Origin: Clostridium sp. OS1-26
GTDB taxonomy: Bacteria; Bacillota; Clostridia; Clostridiales; Clostridiaceae
Assembly: GCF_030915445.1 (NCBI RefSeq)
Contig: NZ_CP133264.1
Location: forward strand, 2,480,001-2,544,000
Direction of reading: 5' to 3'
Length of the DNA stretch: 64,000 nt
Below are positions 57,081-64,000 of this stretch, in pieces; positions within the stretch are counted from its first letter, which is position 1, and the number at the start of each line of letters is the position of its first letter. A program made the position numbers and the translations under genes. The notes beneath the pieces were generated by a model. The model worked only from the letters and a program-made list of their open reading frames with translations. It was not told the origin of the DNA and searched no databases.

Positions 57081-57204
57081 GTTTAATATCATATCTTTCA
57101 TAGATGAATAGTTGTATATCATATAAGATATACTAATAATAATTTATAATTATATTTTAAACTATTGATTTTAGTGTATAATTATGGTAAAATGTTTAAA
57201 ACTA

Positions 57205-57640
57205 AATTATTCAAAGCTACGAAGAGAAGAAGTAAGATATATATGTCTTTTACAGAGAGTTCCTGGCGCTGAGAGGGAGCAAAGAAAAATATTCTGAATA
57301 CATCTCTGAGCATCACACCAAACCTTTCATTTTTGAAAGAAGTAGGCTGTTGACGGATCCTTTCCACCGTTAAAAGGATAGAGTATCATGTGATTAAGCA
57401 GACATACAAAATCTGTGATTTTGATATGGTCGCTTAAGCAGAGAACTCAAATCTATGATTTGAAGTGAATCGCTTACTCAGTGAGTACTCATTCGACGAT
57501 AGGAGAAGGAGTTTCATATATTATTGCATTGTATTCGAAAAGGTTAATACTGTGAGGTATTAATAAATAAAGGTGGTACCACGGGAATAAACTCTCGTCC
57601 TTATATGTTTATAAGGATGGGAGTTTTTTTATTTTTAAAT
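57205..57640 (+). promoter_or_regulatory. tyrosine T-box leader of tyrS
   Basis: The T-box core AGGTGGTACCACGG (57571-57584) pairs with the uncharged tRNA 3' end; a 14-bp terminator stem (57591-57624) with T7 follows. Stem I has AGAGAGTTCC (about 57255) and a specifier loop with GAATAC, Tyr codon TAC at 57299-57301. Uncharged tRNA-Tyr prevents termination and raises tyrS expression. Between stem I and the antiterminator two imperfect 41-bp units repeat. Confidence 0.93.
57392..57472 (+). repeat. two imperfect 41-bp tandem repeats in the T-box leader
   Basis: Unit 1 57392-57432 (GATTAAGCAGACATAC...GGTCG) and unit 2 57433-57472 (CTTAAGCAGAGAACTC...AATCG) share start, end and a central ATCTRTGATTT. 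A partial third unit (CTTACTCAGTGAG) follows. Confidence 0.6.
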
Positions 57641-57715
57641 ATATTTTCTTTAAAACTTAAGACGCTGTAAAACTAAATTTTATATATCATCGATTTAAAT
57701 AAAGGAGGAGTTTAT

Positions 57716-58921
57716 ATGATGAGTATTAAGGAACAAATTAAAATTATACGAAAAGGAGCAGCTGAAATAATAAATATTGAGGAATTGGAACAAAAATTAG
57801 TTAAATCACAAAAAGAAAATAAACCTTTAGTAGTTAAATTAGGACTTGATCCAAGTGCACCGGATATACACCTTGGGCATGCAGTAGTTCTAAGAAAAAT
57901 TAAGCAGCTTCAAGATTTGGGTCACAAGGCAGTCATAATAATAGGGGACTTTACAGGAATGATAGGTGATCCTACAGGAAAGTCTAAGGCAAGAAAACAA
58001 TTAACTAAAGAACAAGTAATTGAAAATGCTAAGACTTATGAAAAACAAATATTCAAAGTTTTAGATAGGGAAAAAACTGAAGTAAGATTTAATAGTGAAT
58101 GGTTAGGTAGGCTAAATTTTAGAGATGTAATCGAACTTGCTTCAAAACTAACAGTAGCGAGAATGCTTGAAAGAGAAGATTTTAAAAATAGATTTAACAA
58201 TCAAATTAGTATCGGAATACATGAGTTTTTTTATCCTTTAATGCAAGCTTATGATTCAATAGAGTTAAAGGCAGATATTGAATTAGGAGGAACTGATCAA
58301 AGATTCAATATTTTGATGGGAAGAACTATGCAAAAAGAATACAATCAAGAAAGTCAAATAGCTATGTTTATGCCAATATTGGAAGGAATAGATGGAAAAG
58401 AAAAAATGAGTAAAAGTCTTGGAAATTACATTGGAATAAATGAAAGCGCAGAAGAAATTTATTCCAAAGTTATGCAAATTCCTGATGAATTAATAATAAA
58501 ATACTTTGAATTAGCTACAGACATACATCCAGATGAAATTGATAAAATAAAAGCTATGCTTGAAAATAATGAAGATAATCCAAGAGATGTTAAGATGAAA
58601 TTGGCAAAGGAAATTGTAATATTATATCATGGTGATAAAGCAGCATCAGCAGCAGAAGCTCATTTTAAAAGTGTTTTTCAAAATAATGAAATTCCTGAAG
58701 ACATACCTAGTGTAGATATAGTGAAGGGGGAAAATATAATAGATATTATTACTAAATCGAAGCTTGCACCTTCGAGGAGTGAGGCAAAGAGATTAATGCT
58801 TCAAGGAGGAATAAAGGTGAATGGAGAAAAGGTTTCGGATTTTGAGAATACACCCCTGAAAAATAAAGACATAATTCAAGTAGGAAAGCGAAAGTTTGTC
58901 AAAGTATTAAAAGAATCATAA
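57716..58921 (+). CDS. tyrS: tyrosyl-tRNA synthetase
   Basis: 401 residues: class I catalytic domain with HIGH motif HLGHAV and KMSKS motif EKMSKSLGNYIGI, and a C-terminal S4 RNA-binding domain (APSRSEAKRLMLQGGIKVNG). It is the TyrZ-like subtype with extended N-terminus. Attaches Tyr to tRNA-Tyr in the cytoplasm. AGGAGGAG precedes ATGATG; the first ATG is taken. Controlled by the Tyr T-box upstream. Confidence 0.96.
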   Translation: MMSIKEQIKIIRKGAAEIINIEELEQKLVKSQKENKPLVVKLGLDPSAPDIHLGHAVVLRKIKQLQDLGHKAVIIIGDFTGMIGDPTGKSKARKQLTKEQVIENAKTYEKQIFKVLDREKTEVRFNSEWLGRLNFRDVIELASKLTVARMLEREDFKNRFNNQISIGIHEFFYPLMQAYDSIELKADIELGGTDQRFNILMGRTMQKEYNQESQIAMFMPILEGIDGKEKMSKSLGNYIGINESAEEIYSKVMQIPDELIIKYFELATDIHPDEIDKIKAMLENNEDNPRDVKMKLAKEIVILYHGDKAASAAEAHFKSVFQNNEIPEDIPSVDIVKGENIIDIITKSKLAPSRSEAKRLMLQGGIKVNGEKVSDFENTPLKNKDIIQVGKRKFVKVLKES

Positions 58922-58998
58922 ATTATATGATTTATTATAAAAATTGATGAAGTAAAATGGAGCAAAAATTAAATAGAAATATAGTGTATAATGAATTG

Positions 58999-59045
58999 AA
59001 ATAACCTCTAATTTAATTAAATATTAAAATTAGAGGTTATTTCGT
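58999..59045 (+). terminator. tyrS terminator
   Basis: AAATAACCTCTAATTT / AAATTAGAGGTTATTT stem with a 12-base loop and TT tail. Confidence 0.85.
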
Positions 59046-59072
59046 TGCTACATGGTAGTAACAACATATAAA

Positions 59073-59399
59073 TTACTTAATACCACTTATTTTACCTTTT
59101 AATGCTTTTAAGCGTCCATTTACATAGTTAAGAAGCTCAGATTTATTATCTTTTATATCATTTGGAGCATTGGAAACTATAGTAATAATATCTAGTTTAT
59201 TTGCTTTTACTTCATCACCAACCTCAAAAGCTAAGCACCTGTTTTTCACTTTCCAATAAGTATTGTTAAATTCAACTGCTTGCCTCTTGTTGTAGTATCC
59301 TTTTTCAACACCAAATTGAAATAAGTCTGCTGCTGCTTCTAATTCTTCTAAATCCTCAGCTTCTAAAGTTTCATTAATAAGAGTCTGAAATGTTTTCAT
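59073..59399 (-). CDS. hypothetical acidic helical protein
   Basis: 108 residues from the ATG at 59399 (GAGGGGGG upstream). The first 30 residues are strongly acidic and helical (LEAEDLEELEAAADLF), and the end is basic (GRLKALKGKISGIK). Family unknown. Divergent from the PIN-domain gene, with 158 bases between the starts. Confidence 0.6.
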   Translation of the reverse strand: MKTFQTLINETLEAEDLEELEAAADLFQFGVEKGYYNKRQAVEFNNTYWKVKNRCLAFEVGDEVKANKLDIITIVSNAPNDIKDNKSELLNYVNGRLKALKGKISGIK

Positions 59400-59557
59400 T
59401 TTAGCCCCCCTCTTTTTATTGTAGTAATAATATTTTAAGCTTATAATATGGTTCATATACTGGAGTATATTGGTCTTAATACCATTAGTACAGACAGTAA
59501 CATTTATACCTTTTTTATTTGTTTTTGTCAATATGTATTTCTAAAAGGAGGCTCAAT

Positions 59558-60037
59558 ATGATGGTTAGGGAATATTTGCTAGATGCTAATATAGTTATAA
59601 CAATTTGGAGTAGATATCCAGAGTTATTTGATATTATTGAAAAAGATAGTTGGGTGAATTTCAATATTTCTCAAAGCATAGCTAAGGAATTATGTAAAAA
59701 AGAATTTAAAGAAGTAAATGGAACGCCTGTGCTTTCAAATAAATTTTTAAAACTATTAAATCATATAATCAATGATGAAGTCCATGATATAAATAAAAAT
59801 AATAAGAATCATATTAAAATAAAATATAATTCTAAAAATAAATTCTATTTTATAAACGGCAGTAAGATATCTAGCAATGACTACAATCTTATATGTATTT
59901 GTGAAAAAAATGAAAAGTATACTTTGGTAACAGGAGATAAAAATATACTTAAAAGTGCGGTGAGCATATTAGGGCCTTCCAAGGTAATGAACTTTGAAAA
60001 TTTTATTGAGGATTTAAAGCAGAATGAAGTTTTATAG
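59558..60037 (+). CDS. PIN-domain protein, possible orphan RNase
   Basis: 159 residues from the ATG at 59558 (AAAGGAGG upstream). The PIN acidic residues are visible: D in REYLLDANIVI, E in AKELCKKE, D in ISSNDYNLI and D in VTGDKN. This resembles DUF4411-like PIN proteins, many of which are toxin RNases. No adjacent antitoxin with a DNA-binding fold is found; the divergent 108-residue protein is the only candidate partner. Confidence 0.65.
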   Translation: MMVREYLLDANIVITIWSRYPELFDIIEKDSWVNFNISQSIAKELCKKEFKEVNGTPVLSNKFLKLLNHIINDEVHDINKNNKNHIKIKYNSKNKFYFINGSKISSNDYNLICICEKNEKYTLVTGDKNILKSAVSILGPSKVMNFENFIEDLKQNEVL

Positions 60038-60165
60038 GGTTTCGAGGCCGAAAATTGACTTACACCTTGAACTATGTTTCCAAATTTCAATCCGTCAAAA
60101 ACTTTTAGTCAGTCTAAAGTTTGGAAACATAGCTCTTTTGCAAGTCAATTTTTTAGTTTGAAACC
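60035..60165. repeat. long imperfect palindrome between convergent genes
   Basis: Arms pair in order: GGTTTC (60038) with GAAACC (60160); AAAATTGACTT (60051) with AAGTCAATTTT (60142); CTATGTTTCCAAA (60072) with TTTGGAAACATAG (60120). About 130 bases in all. It begins at the stop of the PIN gene and ends 11 bases before the stop of the transglutaminase gene. A half copy is at 33056. Confidence 0.7.
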
Positions 60166-60175
60166 TTAAATATAC

Positions 60176-61321
60176 CTATTTGAAAGTTATAGTAATATAT
60201 TCAGAGTTGTTTAATTCATCGGTATAGTAGGTCCAACTATAACTTCCTCCTTTTGACAATGAATCATAAGCTTTATTTACTACTGAAGCTACATCATATA
60301 CATTGGCGTCGTAATTCAAGACTCTGAGACTTAATACAGAATCACCATCGGCAAGAGAAGTTCTTATAGATTTATAAAAATCGCTGTAGCTTTTTATTGG
60401 TATTATCACGTTCTCATTTTTATCTTTTTCAACAATATTTAAATTTTGAAAGTTATAGGTTGTAATAGAACATTGAGGATATTTGCTTTTGTCCCATTTA
60501 TGATTTTTGCTTATTTGCTCATCAGTGAGGTTGAAGTAAGTATATCTTGAATCGTTAGACCCGTCTTCAGTTACGGGGTCATCCCAGGTTGTATCTAAAT
60601 GATAATACTGTCCGCCTATTTTAACAATATTCCAAGCATGAGCCACCCAACTTTTGCCGTCATTAGCATCTCCTGATACCACAGTGGATTCAATACCAAC
60701 AGCTTTTAAGAGCTTGTACATTGCTTCTGAATATCCTTGACAAGCCCCAATGCCATTAATCAATACACCATAAGCGGTGTTAGAATCATTTGGCATGTCT
60801 TTGGTGAAAAATCTTTTATCATATTTAGTGTTATTTACTAAATAATCATGGAGTGCTACCTCTTTTTCATAATCTTTCATATCTGGTTTAATTACTTTTT
60901 CTACAATTTCTTGAACCTTTTTCTGAACCGCTTTTTCCTTATTTTTTAGAGTTTCCCTACTATCACTGTATTTAAAGTCAATTGTTACCTTAAAGGGTAT
61001 TGATGGTTGTACAGAGCTCTTGGCTTCTGTACAAATACCTTGAAGTTCAGGATTATCCTTTAGGACTTTTTTAAACACATCTAAATTATACACATTTTTA
61101 TCGTAATGCCATATCCTAAGAATTACACTGCTATCATAGTTGAGCATAGCTTTTTTTATAGCATTATAGTACTCATCATAGTTGTTGACTTTCACACTAG
61201 ATTGAGAGCTAGTACTACTAAAAGCGCCTTTAGATGATTGAGAAATAAAAATAGTAATTAAAGCTATCAAGAAAAATACAAAGAATTTAAATAGAATCTT
61301 AGACTGAGTCTTTTTTAACAT
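60176..61321 (-). CDS. exported transglutaminase-like protein
   Basis: 381 residues. An N-terminal signal or anchor helix (FFVFFLIALITIFISQ). A transglutaminase core lies at about residues 150-255 with Cys in GIGACQGYSEAMYKLL, His in WVAHAWNIV and Asp in YYHLDTTWDDPV. The flanking ~100-residue segments on each side look like copies of one another (NYDEYYNAIKKAMLNYDSSV versus SYSDFYKSIRTSLADGDSVL). Likely an extracellular cysteine protease or cross-linking enzyme. GGAGA precedes the ATG. Confidence 0.82.
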   Translation of the reverse strand: MLKKTQSKILFKFFVFFLIALITIFISQSSKGAFSSTSSQSSVKVNNYDEYYNAIKKAMLNYDSSVILRIWHYDKNVYNLDVFKKVLKDNPELQGICTEAKSSVQPSIPFKVTIDFKYSDSRETLKNKEKAVQKKVQEIVEKVIKPDMKDYEKEVALHDYLVNNTKYDKRFFTKDMPNDSNTAYGVLINGIGACQGYSEAMYKLLKAVGIESTVVSGDANDGKSWVAHAWNIVKIGGQYYHLDTTWDDPVTEDGSNDSRYTYFNLTDEQISKNHKWDKSKYPQCSITTYNFQNLNIVEKDKNENVIIPIKSYSDFYKSIRTSLADGDSVLSLRVLNYDANVYDVASVVNKAYDSLSKGGSYSWTYYTDELNNSEYITITFK

Positions 61322-61586
61322 AATTATCTCCTTTTATATAAGAACAATTATTATTGATACTATATTCTATTCATATAAGTACCATGATTTTATTTTTAGA
61401 ACAACAAGAATATAAATACATCATTGGGAATTAATTGGAAAAAATAGAACAAATAATTAACAGAATATTAAAGCATTTGATTTTACACATAATTAAACTA
61501 TATTTTTTGTCGATATAATGATAAAATATAGATTAATTATGAAAGAAACTACTTTATGAAGGTTCAATATAGGGAGGGTTTTCTTT

Positions 61587-62228
61587 ATGACAGATGAATT
61601 ATTATACAAATATGATGAGAATAAATATAATTTAGGAGTTTTATCAGATGAAGCGGAGAAAGCCCTAATAGAAGGAAATAAAAGATTCGTGACTGGGAGA
61701 TTTTTGAAAAAAGGTTTTTCAGAAAAGATCCGCTTAAGGCTTTCTACAGACCTACAAAGACCAATGGCGGTGGTGCTCACTTGTGCTGATTCGAGAGTTG
61801 CTCCAGAAGTAATATTTGATCAGGGGCTAGGAGATATTTTTGTTGTACGTAATGCTGGAAATGTAGTTGATAGCGTTGTACTTGGCAGTATTGAATATGC
61901 GGTAGATCAATTTAAGATACCATTAATTCTTGTATTAGGCCATGAAAACTGTGGTGCAGTTAGATGTGCAGTAGATGGAACTGAAACTTCACAAAATATA
62001 AGGACAATCATGGATAAAATTATGCCTACTGTGAAATCAGTAAAATCTTCTAATATGAATGATGGTGTAGAGGAAATCGCCTCAAAAGTTGAATATGAAA
62101 ATGCAAGACAATCTGCTAAAAGAATTTTAGAGAGCTCCATAATTAGTCGTTTTGTAGAGGAGAAAAAGGTTAAAATAATTACAGCCAAGTATCATTTAAA
62201 AACAGGAAAAGTAGAGATGCTAAAATAA
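61587..62228 (+). CDS. beta-carbonic anhydrase
   Basis: 213 residues with zinc ligands in LTCADSRVAPE (Cys, with its Asp-Arg pair) and LGHENCGAV (His, Cys). The middle VVRNAGNVVD is typical. It interconverts CO2 and bicarbonate in the cytoplasm. The ATG has AGGGAGGG upstream. The 265-base gap before it shows an AT-rich promoter region but no other element. Confidence 0.92.
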   Translation: MTDELLYKYDENKYNLGVLSDEAEKALIEGNKRFVTGRFLKKGFSEKIRLRLSTDLQRPMAVVLTCADSRVAPEVIFDQGLGDIFVVRNAGNVVDSVVLGSIEYAVDQFKIPLILVLGHENCGAVRCAVDGTETSQNIRTIMDKIMPTVKSVKSSNMNDGVEEIASKVEYENARQSAKRILESSIISRFVEEKKVKIITAKYHLKTGKVEMLK

Positions 62229-62336
62229 TAAGTATAATTTTATCGGTTATATTTGGACAAAGCACAGGGGCTAAATTCTCCCTTATGGAATATATTAAAG
62301 AAAAAGCTATATACAAGGGGGGAGGAATGGTTTGCT

Positions 62337-62696
62337 ATGGATGTAGAAGAGTTAAATATACTTGGAGCTCAGTTAACTTTTTTAGGCGATGGCTTACTGC
62401 TTTTAGCTGCAGAAAAAGAAGCAAGTTTAGATAAAATAAAAGATAAAAAGAAAAAAGAGGAGCAAAGTCAGTTAGCTACTAATTTAAATATATGTGGAAA
62501 TTTTATTGTTTTATTAGGTGATACAATTGCCCTTATAGCAACTCAGCAAGAAGCAGAAAAAACTTTTCAAAATGAAAAAAAGGTTGATCCTATTACTTTG
62601 GAGGCCACTCGTGAAGAATTAATAGGAGCACAGTTAAATGTTATTGGTGATGTCTTTAGTTATAGAGCAGCAGTTTTAGCAGCCAGCGTTCGTTAA
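62337..62696 (+). CDS. small hypothetical helical protein
   Basis: 119 residues from the ATG at 62337, 10 bases after GGGGGGAGG; the frame is open further up to 62253 without a ribosome site. Two similar halves (LNILGAQLTFLGDGLLLLAA and LNICGNFIVLLGDTIALIAT, with a third LIGAQLNVIGDVFSYRAAVL) suggest a repeated helical hairpin. Function unknown. Follows the carbonic anhydrase gene. Confidence 0.55.
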   Translation: MDVEELNILGAQLTFLGDGLLLLAAEKEASLDKIKDKKKKEEQSQLATNLNICGNFIVLLGDTIALIATQQEAEKTFQNEKKVDPITLEATREELIGAQLNVIGDVFSYRAAVLAASVR

Positions 62697-62729
62697 AAAT
62701 TATAATAGTAAAACAAATTAGTTTATTTT

Positions 62730-62765
62730 AAAGGAGTGCCTCGATTTATAGGCACTCTTTCGTTT
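62730..62765 (+). terminator. rho-independent terminator
   Basis: AAAGGAGTGCC / GGCACTCTTT with a 10-base loop and TTTCG tail. Confidence 0.7.
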
Positions 62766-62943
62766 TGCACTAAATGCGAAATTTTAATACTTTTTTATAT
62801 TTTGGGTAAAATATAAAAAAGTATATTAAAAAGATTTCTAACCTCAGTATTTACAGTATTTTTTTATATTGTCAAATTAACACTTGATAATATAAGTAGA
62901 TTATATTATAATGAATTGATTTATACGGAAAGAAGGAATGTAA

Positions 62944-64000
62944 ATGAAAGAAATGAAGTTTAGTGATTTAGGACTTAATGACGATATACTTAAAGCCATT
63001 GATGGAATGGGATTTGAGGAGCCTTCTAATATACAGGCTGAAGTTATACCTGTTATTTTAGAAGGTTTTGATGTTATTGGCCAGGCTCAAACTGGTACGG
63101 GAAAAACACTTGCTTTTGGTGCGCCAGTTTTGAGTAAATCTAATGGATCACAAGGAAAAATATCAAGTATTATATTAACTCCTACAAGAGAATTAGCTAT
63201 ACAGGTAAATGATGAATTAGTGCGTGTGTCTAAATATTCTAGAATAAAACTTTTACCTGTTTATGGCGGTCAACCTATTGAAAGACAGATTAAAGCTCTA
63301 AGAAAAGGAATAGATATGGTGGTTGGTACTCCTGGTAGAGTTTTAGATCTTATAAGAAGAAATGTAATTGATTTAAGTGGTGTTAAGTTCCTTGTGCTTG
63401 ATGAAGCTGATGAGATGCTTAACATGGGCTTTATTGACGATATAGAAAGCATTATACAAGAGTGCGGAAGTGATAGACAGACATTATTGTTTTCAGCTAC
63501 TATGCCTAATGAAATTAAAAAACTAGCAAAAAGATATATGAAGTCTGATGCTAAACATATATCAATAGTAAAAAATGCTATGACAGTATCTACTATTAAT
63601 CAGTACTACTATGAAATTAAACAAAAAGATAGATTTGAATCTTTATGCAGAATTCTTGATGTAGATGAGCCTGCTACAGCAATTATTTTCTGTAAGACTA
63701 AAAGAGGTGTAGATGAATTAGTAGAATCTATGCAAGCTAGAGGATATAACGTAGAAGGTATGCATGGAGATATGAGCCAGAATCAAAGAATGAATACACT
63801 TAGAAAGTTTAAAGAAGGAAATCTAGAATTCCTTGTGGCAACAGATGTTGCAGCAAGAGGTATTGATGTTGAGAATGTAACACATGTTATCAACTATGAA
63901 TTACCACAAGATATAGAATCATATGTACACAGAATTGGTAGAACAGGAAGAGCTAATAAAGAAGGAATAGCATATACTCTTGTTACTGCTAGAGAATATA
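62944..64000 (+). CDS. DEAD-box RNA helicase, cut by the window end
   Basis: The first 352 codons of a gene starting at ATG 62944 (AGAAGGA upstream) and open to the last base. Motifs in order: Q motif (FEEPSNIQAEVIPVIL), AQTGTGKT, PTRELAIQ, GTPGR, DEAD at VLDEADEML, SAT, then RecA-2 with ATDVAARGIDV and HRIGRTGR. CshA/DeaD-type helicase that acts in cold adaptation, ribosome assembly and mRNA decay. The C-terminal extension is outside the window. Confidence 0.95.
   Translation, partial: MKEMKFSDLGLNDDILKAIDGMGFEEPSNIQAEVIPVILEGFDVIGQAQTGTGKTLAFGAPVLSKSNGSQGKISSIILTPTRELAIQVNDELVRVSKYSRIKLLPVYGGQPIERQIKALRKGIDMVVGTPGRVLDLIRRNVIDLSGVKFLVLDEADEMLNMGFIDDIESIIQECGSDRQTLLFSATMPNEIKKLAKRYMKSDAKHISIVKNAMTVSTINQYYYEIKQKDRFESLCRILDVDEPATAIIFCKTKRGVDELVESMQARGYNVEGMHGDMSQNQRMNTLRKFKEGNLEFLVATDVAARGIDVENVTHVINYELPQDIESYVHRIGRTGRANKEGIAYTLVTAREY

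Noticed and set aside
59558-60037. Firm toxin-antitoxin annotation for the PIN gene
   Set aside because: No DNA-binding antitoxin gene overlaps or precedes it on the same strand.

Overview
The window looks like chromosomal DNA of a low-GC, strictly fermentative Firmicute, most likely Clostridium sensu stricto. The base composition is very AT-rich, with strong AGGAGG-type ribosome sites. The genes fit: a bifunctional AdhE, ferredoxin-nitroreductase and flavodoxin-like proteins, CWB2 cell-wall repeats joined to a GH18 domain, a MASE3 sensor kinase, a T-box before tyrS and a ydaO-type c-di-AMP riboswitch. I see no rRNA, tRNA, CRISPR array or intact insertion sequence.

Layout. 1-6.7 kb: Fe-S membrane protein, secreted coiled-coil protein, small membrane protein and EnvC/CwlO-like M23 hydrolase (the last two behind matching 11-bp-periodic operators), a YnfA transporter, a frameshifted DUF2935 gene and two unknowns. 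7-10 kb: a two-domain flavoprotein, membrane protein and LytTR-DUF3021 operon. 10-15 kb: a frameshifted LysR gene divergent from a ferredoxin-nitroreductase, then adhE. 15-20.5 kb: a PhoP/PhoR-like two-component system (both genes frameshifted) and two tandem organophosphate-type MFS transporters. 20.5-22.4 kb: dapB behind a c-di-AMP riboswitch, divergent from a BusR-like GntR-TrkA_C regulator. 22.4-31 kb: a B12-dependent methionine synthase activation-domain protein, add, YitT, ComFB, the CWB2-GH18 protein flanked by TTATCANNNTGATAA palindromes, murI and a flavodoxin. 31-34 kb: DMT transporter with Crp/Fnr regulator, thioredoxin-like protein, dut and gene relics. 34.3-39.7 kb: a BceRS-UppP-BceAB module for cell-wall-peptide defence. 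40.4-43.3 kb: an ArsR-type regulator and an ABC exporter with matching palindromic operators. 43.8-48.6 kb: a second peptide-immunity type ABC transporter with its own two-component system. 48.7-52.7 kb: a LacI-controlled alpha-glucoside locus with a PTS relic, ROK kinase and GH13. 52.8-64 kb: KimA-like K+ transporter, MASE3 kinase, T-box-tyrS, PIN protein, transglutaminase, carbonic anhydrase and a DEAD-box helicase cut by the window end.

How the genes work together. Much of the window concerns envelope homeostasis: peptidoglycan precursors (dapB, murI, uppP), hydrolases (M23, GH18), antimicrobial-peptide transporters and c-di-AMP-linked turgor control (riboswitch, BusR-like protein, KimA-like transporter, possibly ComFB).

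Caution on sequence quality. At least nine reading frames are broken by a single base. Seven of these lack one base in an A/T run of five or six. I read this mainly as homopolymer indel error in the source assembly rather than gene decay. The internally deleted relics (32.4, 33.7 and 49.9 kb) are a different class and look like genuine decay.
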